Positions 33,580 through 39,124 of a stretch of DNA of 39,124 nt are shown one piece after another. Under the pieces are notes generated by a model, which was not told the DNA's origin, did not search any database, and worked only from the letters and a program-made list of their open reading frames with translations. This DNA comes from Desulfobacteraceae bacterium (GTDB lineage Bacteria; Desulfobacterota; Desulfobacteria; Desulfobacterales; UBA5616), in contig VMSV01000044.1 of assembly GCA_013791935.1 (NCBI GenBank), positions 1-39,124 of the forward strand, written 5' to 3'. How positions within the stretch are numbered: the stretch's first letter is position 1; every line of letters starts with the position of its first letter. Both the position numbers and the translations under genes were made by a program.

Positions 33580-34398
33580 ATGTCTTTGGTGGTTTTCTTT
33601 TTATCTCTTGGTGCTGTCTGGGCAGGGTATATAGGGATATCTCGACTGCGCCAAAATGCCCGTCGGCAAAAAGCACTGGATCAGCCTTTTCCGGATGCCT
33701 GGGTTGAAATTCTCAAACAAAACCTGCCGCCCTACGGGAAGCTTTCCGAGGATCTGCGCCAGCAACTGCACCAGGATATTCAATTATTTCTTGCTGAAAA
33801 GTCGTTTGAAGGGTGTGGTGGGTTGATAATAACCGATGAGATCCGGGTGACCATCGCCGCGGAAGCCTGCCTGCTGCTTTTAAACCGAAAAGATACCAAC
33901 TATCCCAAATTGATTTCGATACTGGTGTATCCCAGCACCTATGTAGACAGCAACGAAGGCCTGTTCATCGACAAATCCAAATCCAAAACCGCGAGATTGG
34001 GGGAATCCTGGGCGCTTGGCACCGTGGTTTTGGCCTGGGACAGCGTCAAACGGGGGGCATTGAATTTCCACGACGGCCACAATGTAGTGCTTCATGAGTT
34101 CGCCCATCAGTTGGACCAGGAGGACGGTTCTTCCGATGGTGCGCCGATTTTAGAAAAGCGCTCCGCCTACGGAGCCTGGGCAAAGATCTTTTCCCGAGAG
34201 TTCGCCGAGCTTCAGGAGGAAAAACAAAAACGGAAACCCAGTATGTTTGACAAATACGGGGCGACCAACCCTGCGGAGTTTTTTGCCGTGGTCACAGAGG
34301 CCTTTTATGAAAAACCGGAGCGGTTTCAAAAAAAACATCCGGAGTTGTATGAAGAGTTGCGGGAGTATTATAAAGTAGATCCCATTGAATGGATTTAA
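33580..34398 (+). CDS. MtfA-like zinc peptidase (M90 family)
   Basis: A 272-residue protein starting at the ATG at 33580 after AAGGAG. An N-terminal membrane segment (MSLVVFFLSLGAVWAGYIGI) precedes a cytoplasmic peptidase domain. The zinc motif HEFAHQLD starts at His172. Other family segments are YPSTYVDSN, SWALGTVVLAWDSVKRGALNFHDGHNVV, and NPAEFFAVVTEAFYEKP, whose acidic residue supplies the third ligand in this family. In E. coli MtfA binds the repressor Mlc and affects glucose uptake; this relation is only by family. It is transcribed alone. Confidence 0.88.
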   Translation: MSLVVFFLSLGAVWAGYIGISRLRQNARRQKALDQPFPDAWVEILKQNLPPYGKLSEDLRQQLHQDIQLFLAEKSFEGCGGLIITDEIRVTIAAEACLLLLNRKDTNYPKLISILVYPSTYVDSNEGLFIDKSKSKTARLGESWALGTVVLAWDSVKRGALNFHDGHNVVLHEFAHQLDQEDGSSDGAPILEKRSAYGAWAKIFSREFAELQEEKQKRKPSMFDKYGATNPAEFFAVVTEAFYEKPERFQKKHPELYEELREYYKVDPIEWI

Positions 34399-34517
34399 AG
34401 TAACCTCGCACAAAGACACGAAGGCACAAAGAAAACCAGACCGGATAAAAGCAACTGACCTTCTGAACTTGATTTACGTCCGTTATAATGATCCGGCAAG
34501 AGAATGCATAGCCTTTT

Positions 34518-34543
34518 GTAGGGGCAGACCTGTGTGTCTGTCC
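34518..34543 (+). repeat. single REP element
   Basis: A forward copy GTAGGGGCAGACC, loop, GTCTGTCC with one stem mismatch. It lies between an isolated family-2 arm (34404-34433) and a gene remnant at 34591. Confidence 0.75.
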
Positions 34544-34590
34544 TGGCAGAACCAACAGGACTGTGGACTGACGAGATAAGGAGTGATGCG

Positions 34591-34778
34591 ATGAAAATCT
34601 TCAGGATTGCAGCAATCTATTTTATTTTTAGTTTGGTTTTGGGATGCAAATAGTAATCGGCGCGATAGGGTTTCTTACGGAAAAGTTTTCCCTGAAAGGG
34701 ACCGAGGGCGAAAAACGGTTTGGGCCGGATCTTTTAAGCGATGATCCATCCGGGGCTAAATCTTTAAACAATCCATAG
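34591..34778 (+). pseudogene. lipoprotein start fused out of frame to a DUF805-like tail
   Basis: The ATG at 34591, preceded by AAGGAGTGATGCG, encodes a 20-residue lipoprotein signal (IAAIYFIFSLVLGC) that stops at TAG right after the lipobox Cys. In another frame 34644-34778 encodes 44 residues with a C-terminus like that of DUF805 membrane proteins (KGTEGEKRFGPDLL, ending SLNNP). The simplest reading is a deletion joining two genes, leaving neither functional. No intact gene lies in 34399-34806. Confidence 0.5.
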
Positions 34779-34806
34779 AATCGGGGGTACTAAAAAGGGG
34801 GAGCTT

Positions 34807-35709
34807 ATGAGCTGGGCATGTCCTATGTGTGGTTTTGGAAACAATGATGACGGGATGGTGAGATGTATTTGTGGTCATGAAATGATGGATACACCTTCTT
34901 CAGGGGGAGGCACTGCGGTTTTGAGCCTTCCGAATGAAATGCAAAGCATTACAGGTTCGGAAGCTATTACGCCCCAAGATGTGTTCGAATTAGAAAATCC
35001 AAACGAGGCTGATTTGGATGGTCTAAAAGCCCAAAAAGACTGGTTTATTGAAATCGACCAAGCGGATGGTAGCAAGCACTTTTTTGGCAAGGAAGAGATC
35101 TCCACCAGGATGCGGACTGAAATCTTTGAGGGAAAATATCAGAAGAATCATTCGGTGAGCGTTCATTCAAAGGACAAGGATGGCAAATGGACCCAGAAAG
35201 ATTCCCCTTTGTTTGAATTTTCAAAGAGCTATTTTTCTCTTCGCACTCTATACCAGCCCGTGTGGAGCCATGCTCTGGAAGGGCTTAAATGGGGCGCTTT
35301 GGCGGGAATCGGATTAAAGCTTCTTGACACGTTGGTCCTACTGGGGACGGTGGACCCTGCCTTGGCCTTCATGTTTCTTGTGGCCATCGTCGTTTGTTGC
35401 ATTCCTCGCTTTGGAATGATTGGCGTGATCGGCATTTCGATTTTTATGATGAAATACAGCAAGGCAAATTTCTTCCTAATGGGCCTATCCGCAGGGCTTG
35501 TCGGTGCAATTCTCGGTTGCCTGCCCGGTATGGCGGTGGGTGGATTAATAGGATTGGCAAGAAAGAATTCATTGTCGGTTACCCGTGATGGGAGTTCTGA
35601 TCCTGAAGGGTTGTTCTTGAAGGCTGTAGTATTACCGGCAATTGGAGGATGCGCTTTGTGGATTTTTTATATCTTTGTATTTAATCCCTGGCTGACCAAC
35701 GTTTTGTAA
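34807..35709 (+). CDS. zinc-ribbon membrane protein of unknown function
   Basis: A 300-residue protein with an N-terminal zinc-ribbon-like motif (CPMCGFGN ... CICGHE, Cys5-Cys8 and the second pair near 19-21). An acidic, hydrophilic region follows (about 30-140). Three or four membrane segments make up the C-terminal half (WGALAGIGLKLLDTLVLLG, AFMFLVAIVVCCIP, GMIGVIGISIFMM, AVVLPAIGGCALWIFYIFVF). A Gly-rich stretch (GLSAGLVGAILGCLPGMAVGG) lies between them. The pattern is common among uncharacterised bacterial membrane proteins; I do not recognise a family. The ATG follows AAAGGGGGAGC. Confidence 0.7.
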   Translation: MSWACPMCGFGNNDDGMVRCICGHEMMDTPSSGGGTAVLSLPNEMQSITGSEAITPQDVFELENPNEADLDGLKAQKDWFIEIDQADGSKHFFGKEEISTRMRTEIFEGKYQKNHSVSVHSKDKDGKWTQKDSPLFEFSKSYFSLRTLYQPVWSHALEGLKWGALAGIGLKLLDTLVLLGTVDPALAFMFLVAIVVCCIPRFGMIGVIGISIFMMKYSKANFFLMGLSAGLVGAILGCLPGMAVGGLIGLARKNSLSVTRDGSSDPEGLFLKAVVLPAIGGCALWIFYIFVFNPWLTNVL

Positions 35710-35783
35710 TCAAAGCATTGGTGAAATTTTAGCCGCGGAACCCATAAAATACACGAAAAAAAATTTATAAATACACTAAACCA

Positions 35784-36374
35784 ATGAACCAAAAATTAAT
35801 TGAACTCCTGAAGCAAAGCCCCTCCATCGGCACAATATTGCGATATGGGGATTTGATCAAATTGCCCAACTGGTATCTTGCTGCCGGGGCCATCCCCACG
35901 GTTGTGTGGAATAGCATTGTTTCAAATGAGCCTGAAAAATTCCTGCATGATATTGATATCGTCTATTATGATGACCGGGATATTTCGGAAAAGGCTGAAG
36001 CGCAGGCAGAAAAGCAGGTGAGAGCCATTTTTCCTGAAATTCCCCATAAAATCGATGTGAAAAATCAAGCCCGGGTTCACACCTGGTATCGGGATAAAAC
36101 CGGAAAGTCCATCCTTCAATACCCTTCTGTTGAAGCCGCAATGGATATGTGGCTGTCTGTTACGGCCGTTGGTATAAAACCCATGCGCGGCAGATATAAG
36201 GTTTATGCGCCATATGGTTTGGATGACCTGTTTTCAATGGAAGTAAAGCCCAATCGGCGAATCATCTCTGCCGAGCATTACAGAAAAAAGGCAGCAAAGT
36301 GGAAATCCCAATGGCCGGAGCTCGCGGTTTTTGATTATGAATTCGGCGGGGGCGGCACGAGAAAGGGGCAATGA
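35784..36374 (+). CDS. nucleotidyltransferase-family protein (COG3575-like), copy 2
   Basis: A 196-residue paralogue of the protein encoded at 31473, about half identical by eye. It keeps LPNWYLAAGAIPTVVWN, the metal pair in LHDIDIVYYDDRD, KNQARVHTWYRDKTG and KVYAPYGLDDL. The last nine residues (GGGGTRKGQ) do not align with copy 1 and are encoded by DNA of a decayed RAYT gene in another frame. The original stop was therefore lost and replaced by a chance one. The function is probably kept, since the catalytic part is complete. The 75 bases before it contain an AT-rich repeat-like stretch but no good ribosome site. Confidence 0.75.
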   Translation: MNQKLIELLKQSPSIGTILRYGDLIKLPNWYLAAGAIPTVVWNSIVSNEPEKFLHDIDIVYYDDRDISEKAEAQAEKQVRAIFPEIPHKIDVKNQARVHTWYRDKTGKSILQYPSVEAAMDMWLSVTAVGIKPMRGRYKVYAPYGLDDLFSMEVKPNRRIISAEHYRKKAAKWKSQWPELAVFDYEFGGGGTRKGQ

Positions 36375-36715
36375 TTTTGAATGAAGCGGGGAATATGGTT
36401 CAACGTCAATGGATGGCCTTGCCCCATCGTTTTCAGAACATCCAATTGCATGAATGTATGGTCATGCCGAATCATTTTCATGGCATTGTAGGGGTGCCCC
36501 TTGTGGGTACCCGGAAGGATGCACCAACACAAGATGTGGAAATGGCCTATGATCGTACGACCCGAAAAAATGGGCAACCACAAGGGATTGCCCCTACGGC
36601 GCATGCCCCAAATATTGAACAGCAACCCAGAGCAGGTAAACGGCGGCAAATACCGGATAACCCAAAACCGGCAAACAAACAGGTTTGCCTCTGCAAAACC
36701 AACAGCACCTTATGA
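36350..36715 (+). pseudogene. decayed RAYT (REP-associated tyrosine transposase)
   Basis: The frame (open to 36715; first ATG 36371) gives EKGAMILNEAGNMVQ and then the HUH motif MPNHFHGI, matching the intact RAYT gene downstream. About 50 N-terminal residues and the whole tyrosine region are missing. After the HUH motif the frame runs through three degenerate REP copies and ends. It abuts the nucleotidyltransferase gene on one side and the intact RAYT on the other, as in a tandem duplication with deletion. Confidence 0.7.
36488..36694. repeat. three REP copies in the decayed RAYT
   Basis: Forward 36488-36511 (GTAGGGGTGCCCC...GGGTACCC), reverse 36572-36598 (GGGCAACC...GGATTGCCCCTACG) and a degenerate reverse copy 36670-36694 (GGCAAAC...GTTTGCCTCTGC). 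Stems vary but keep pairing. They are spaced roughly every 85-100 bases, in the same order (forward, reverse, reverse) as in the intact RAYT downstream. Confidence 0.75.
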
Positions 36716-37383
36716 CATACGATCCGAAAATCCATCACCGCCGTTCCATCCGATTAAAGGGATATGATTATTCCAGGGCTGGACTGTATTTTATAACCGT
36801 TTGTTCCCAGGATCGTTTGTGTTTATTCGGTCGAATTGGGAAAGGGGAGATGAAAATCAACGATGCCGGGAATATAGTCCTTTATTGGTGGGGCGAAATG
36901 CAAAACAAATACCGGAATATTGAATTGCACGAACGGGTTATCATGCCGAATCATTTTCATGGCATCATTGAAATAAAATCCGGCTCCGAATTCGTAGGGG
37001 CGAACCTGCGTGTTCGCCCAAATGAATCCCGTCCGAATTTGGAATCGGATAAAGGGCAGACACACAGGTCTGCCCCTACGGCAAAACCGGATGAACAAAT
37101 TTTGAATCAATCCCAAAATGGGCAAACACACAGGTTTGCCCCTACAGGTTCATCCGCCTCAAATCCGTCCGTAGATACCATGGTACAATGGTTTAAAACC
37201 ATGACCACCAATGGCTATATTCGGGGGGTTAAAGAACATCGTTGGTCCAGATTTAATGAAAAATTATGGCAGCGCAACTACTATGAGCACATCATCCGGG
37301 ATGAAAAATCCTACCTTGAAATATCCGAATACATTCAAACCAATCCCGCAAAATGGCAGGATGATAAATACTTTGTGATATAG
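36712..37383 (+). CDS. REP-associated tyrosine transposase (RAYT, Y1/IS200-like)
   Basis: A 223-residue HUH single-strand nuclease that mobilises REP elements. The ATG at 36712 gives the family start (MTYDPKIHHRRSIRLKGYDY, SRAGLYFITVC). The HUH pair is His81/His83 in MPNHFHGI. The catalytic Tyr is in RNYYEHIIRDE (Tyr190/191), followed by ISEYIQTNPAKW. The HUH and Tyr regions are separated by a long segment coded by three REP copies read in frame (GANLRVRP, GQTHRSAPT, GQTHRFAPT). All key residues are present, so the enzyme may be active. It sits beside a decayed copy of itself. Confidence 0.88.
   Translation: MTYDPKIHHRRSIRLKGYDYSRAGLYFITVCSQDRLCLFGRIGKGEMKINDAGNIVLYWWGEMQNKYRNIELHERVIMPNHFHGIIEIKSGSEFVGANLRVRPNESRPNLESDKGQTHRSAPTAKPDEQILNQSQNGQTHRFAPTGSSASNPSVDTMVQWFKTMTTNGYIRGVKEHRWSRFNEKLWQRNYYEHIIRDEKSYLEISEYIQTNPAKWQDDKYFVI
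36994..37145. repeat. three REP copies inside the RAYT coding sequence
   Basis: Forward 36994-37019 (GTAGGGGCGAACC...GTTCGCCC), reverse 37054-37080 (GGGCAGAC...GTCTGCCCCTACG) and reverse 37120-37145 (GGGCAAAC...GTTTGCCCCTAC). All are multiples compatible with the reading frame and none introduces a stop. They lie in the spacer between the HUH and Tyr regions. Confidence 0.85.
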
Positions 37384-37400
37384 ATGCAAAGGAAGGATCT

Positions 37401-37631
37401 ATGAACGCAGAAGAAAGTGTGATTCAATTCAAACGGCTGCATCAGCGAACCTGGCGGGATAAACCGGACTGGTTCTGGCTGGTGGGTTTGCTGAAGGAAG
37501 TATGGGAACTGGCGCTGTCCCTGGCAGGATGGCATCATCATACGCCCGAGGTGGAACTCAGGCAAATATCGGCAATCACCATGAACTGGCTTGAAAAGCG
37601 GGTGTCCGATCATGTTGAAACCAATCCTTAA
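37401..37631 (+). CDS. small helical protein, MazG/DUF550-like
   Basis: A 76-residue protein with AAGGAAGG before its ATG. Its sequence (FWLVGLLKEVWELALSLAGWHHH, ELRQISAITMNWLEK) has the helical pattern of small MazG-like nucleotide pyrophosphatases, but the usual ExxE metal motif is not clear. It overlaps the HAD gene by 20 bases. The role is unassigned. Confidence 0.5.
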   Translation: MNAEESVIQFKRLHQRTWRDKPDWFWLVGLLKEVWELALSLAGWHHHTPEVELRQISAITMNWLEKRVSDHVETNP

Positions 37632-38223
37632 AGGGATCCTCTTTGATCTTGTGGGTGTACTTCTGGAATTCTGCGGTCCCGAAAAAATCTCTGAACTCAC
37701 CCGGGGCAGGGTCGGGGTTGACCTGTTCAGCAGGTTCTGGAACGAATCCGAATACGCCCTGGACTTTTCCAAAGGGATTTGCTCGCCCAAGGAATTCGCA
37801 AGGGGGGCCATTGATTATTTTGAATTGGAAATCGGCCCTGAGGAATTCCTCGAAAACTATCAATCCTGGTATGTGGGTCCTTATCCGGGTGCAATCTCCC
37901 TTGTCAGGGAATTGAAAAATCGTTTCAAGGTCGGTTGCCTGAGCAACATAAATGAAATCTATACATCCAGATTCATTCAGGAATTGCAATTGAACCAGAT
38001 CATGAACGATTGTATATTTTCCAATGAAGTCAGGATGGTTAAACCCGATTTGGAAATATTTTATCTTGCGGCACGAAGAATAAACCTTGAGATGGGTCAG
38101 ATTCTGTTTTTTGACGACAGCCAGACCAACGTGGATGCGGCGATTGAATCCGGGATGCAGGCGAGAAGAGTCGATGGCCCCCGGGAAGTTCAGAAGGTTT
38201 TAACGGAGTTCGGGATTTGGTAA
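37612..38223 (+). CDS. HAD-superfamily protein with altered motif I
   Basis: A 203-residue HAD subfamily IA protein. I use the ATG at 37612, which gives the normal N-terminus (MLKPILKGILFDLVGVLLEF). The nucleophile Asp12 is present but the second motif-I aspartate is Val14 (DLV instead of DxD). Motif II is LSNIN, motif III has the lysine in MVKPDLEIF, and motif IV is FFDDS. Loss of the acid/base Asp is seen in HAD members that are not standard phosphatases, such as the DxG-type. Activity may be reduced or different. It overlaps the previous gene by 20 bases and is followed by a GNAT gene after 3 bases. Confidence 0.8.
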   Translation: MLKPILKGILFDLVGVLLEFCGPEKISELTRGRVGVDLFSRFWNESEYALDFSKGICSPKEFARGAIDYFELEIGPEEFLENYQSWYVGPYPGAISLVRELKNRFKVGCLSNINEIYTSRFIQELQLNQIMNDCIFSNEVRMVKPDLEIFYLAARRINLEMGQILFFDDSQTNVDAAIESGMQARRVDGPREVQKVLTEFGIW

Positions 38224-38226
38224 ATA

Positions 38227-38673
38227 ATGGAACTTATGGAACTCAAGAAATATTTAGACCAAATTGTGGATCTCAAAATGGCGATGTTCCGGGAGGCGGG
38301 AAGAATACACCTGCTGGCCGACGACGCAAGGGAAATCGTCAAGAGAACCTATCAACAGATGTATGAAGAGGATAAGGCCAGCCATTTTCTGGAATTTGAC
38401 CGGAATGAAATCATTGCCATGGCCGGGGTCTTCATCAAGGAGGATCTTCCCTATTGTTATTACAAAGGCCATGCATACGGGTTTATCGGGGATGTGTATG
38501 TCAGGCCGGATTTTCGCAAAAGAGGTATTGCAACCCTGCTGAGTCAATCCTGTTTGGACTGGTTCAGGAAGAAAAATATCACCGTGGTTCGTCTGCTTTC
38601 TACAGAAGCCGCCAAGCCGGTATACGAAAAGATGGGGTTTAAACCCACGGATGAGATGATGTTGAATCTTTAA
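38227..38673 (+). CDS. GNAT-family N-acetyltransferase
   Basis: A 148-residue acetyl-CoA-dependent acetyltransferase. The central strand and pyrophosphate loop are DVYVRPDFRKRGIATLL, followed by the C-terminal KPVYEKMGFKP typical of small-molecule or protein N-acetyltransferases. It starts three bases after the HAD stop, so translation is coupled. The substrate is unknown. The 3' flank has a short GGGGCC-A-GGCCCC palindrome near 38676-38688. Confidence 0.85.
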   Translation: MELMELKKYLDQIVDLKMAMFREAGRIHLLADDAREIVKRTYQQMYEEDKASHFLEFDRNEIIAMAGVFIKEDLPYCYYKGHAYGFIGDVYVRPDFRKRGIATLLSQSCLDWFRKKNITVVRLLSTEAAKPVYEKMGFKPTDEMMLNL

Positions 38674-38703
38674 AGGGGCCAGGCCCCGACAGGAATTGAA
38701 ACC

Positions 38704-39124
38704 ATGCTCAAGGATTATCATATTCACACCAAACGCTGCAACCATGCCGTGGGTGAAATGGCCCGGTATGTAGAGAGAGCCATTGCGCTTGGGTTGCCTG
38801 AAATCGCCTTCACCGATCATCTTCCCCTGCCAAACGATTTTGATGCCGTCCACCGCATGGCTTTTCATGAACTGGATGATTATATGAGGGACATTGACCG
38901 GCTTCGGAAAGAATACCCGGAAATTTCCATACGTTCGGGGATCGAGGCCGATTACTATGAAGGTTTTGAAGAATACCTGTATCGGACCCTTCGTGAATTC
39001 AGGTTTGACATTACGATCCTGTCGGTTCATTTTATCAAAGGTTGGCCGGGAGACAACATGGTATTCAGGTATTCGTTTCCCGGTAAGCCGATTCGGGATG
39101 TTTATTCCGACTATCTTTCCGCCT
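38704..39124 (+). CDS. PHP-domain phosphatase (HisK-like), 3' partial
   Basis: The first 140 residues of a PHP-domain protein that runs off the window. The metal motif is HIH (His6, His8) in DYHIHTKRCNHA, with EMARYVERAIALGLPEIAFTDH next. GIEADYY and DITILSVHFIKGW are the following metal-binding blocks. These match the HisK-type histidinol-phosphatase family and its relatives. AGGAATTG lies before the ATG at 38704. It is the fourth gene of the operon that starts at 37401. The product could be histidinol phosphatase or a related phosphoesterase; no other his gene is nearby. Confidence 0.8.
   Translation, partial: MLKDYHIHTKRCNHAVGEMARYVERAIALGLPEIAFTDHLPLPNDFDAVHRMAFHELDDYMRDIDRLRKEYPEISIRSGIEADYYEGFEEYLYRTLREFRFDITILSVHFIKGWPGDNMVFRYSFPGKPIRDVYSDYLSA

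Noticed and set aside
36488-37145. CRISPR array in the RAYT region
   Set aside because: The regularly spaced palindromes are in both orientations, differ in sequence and sit in coding DNA; they are REP elements and no cas gene is near.

Overview
The window looks like about 39 kb of a Desulfobacterales-type sulfate reducer (Desulfobacterota, formerly Deltaproteobacteria), with moderate GC. The evidence is the combination of a MetF-Hdr-MvhD operon with selenocysteine codons, an NfnB/SudA-like oxidoreductase, a B12-dependent mutase island, and GTAG-type REP elements with their RAYT transposase. The taxon is inferred from gene content only; there is no rRNA or tRNA gene in the window.

Positions 1-8.3 kb: the end of an NfnB/GltD-like gene and a strong terminator are followed by a secreted-protein cluster. 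Two tandem paralogues of an exported metzincin-like protease (HExxHxxNxxH plus a CVMRY Met-turn candidate) flank a lipoprotein. The first paralogue is frameshifted in a G-run. A fourth, small exported protein gene is cut by an in-frame TAA. A convergent OmpA-like protein closes the region.

Positions 8.6-11.1 kb: an overlapping MBOAT (AlgI-like) / SGNH pair, probably for O-acylation of an exported polymer. Positions 11.0-20.0 kb (minus strand): an island with enoyl-CoA hydratase, flavoredoxin, an M29/NicX-like metalloenzyme, a mutase large subunit, an MmgE/PrpD protein, an acyl-CoA ligase, a B12-binding subunit and the MeaB chaperone. The mutase keeps the catalytic Tyr/Arg/His of methylmalonyl-CoA mutase but differs at most CoA-contact positions, so its substrate is an open question. 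A perfect 20-bp palindrome lies upstream of the M29-like gene.

Positions 20.2-28.7 kb: a LUD-domain gene, then a minus-strand operon metF - hdrCB - giant hdrA - mvhD. It resembles the Wood-Ljungdahl methylene-THF reductase/Hdr/Mvh complex. Both the HdrCB-like protein and MvhD are interrupted by one in-frame TGA exactly where the family has cysteine. Both TGAs are followed, at the same 22-nt distance, by a perfect hairpin with the same UGGAA loop, so I call both genes as selenoproteins. HdrA is a 1477-residue HdrA-NfnB-HdrA fusion. A MerR-type HTH/receiver regulator with an array of CTATAAT repeats in its upstream region lies next to metF.

Positions 29.0-39.1 kb: an accessory region of single genes and small operons: a repeat-rich lipoprotein, a methyltransferase-like protein, two paralogous nucleotidyltransferases, dCTP deaminase, an SDR, an MtfA-like peptidase, a zinc-ribbon membrane protein, and a small helical protein-HAD-GNAT-PHP operon. 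It is strewn with REP elements, a second interspersed repeat family and gene remnants. An apparently intact RAYT gene carries three REP copies in frame inside its own coding sequence, next to a decayed RAYT copy that has fused to the end of a nucleotidyltransferase gene.
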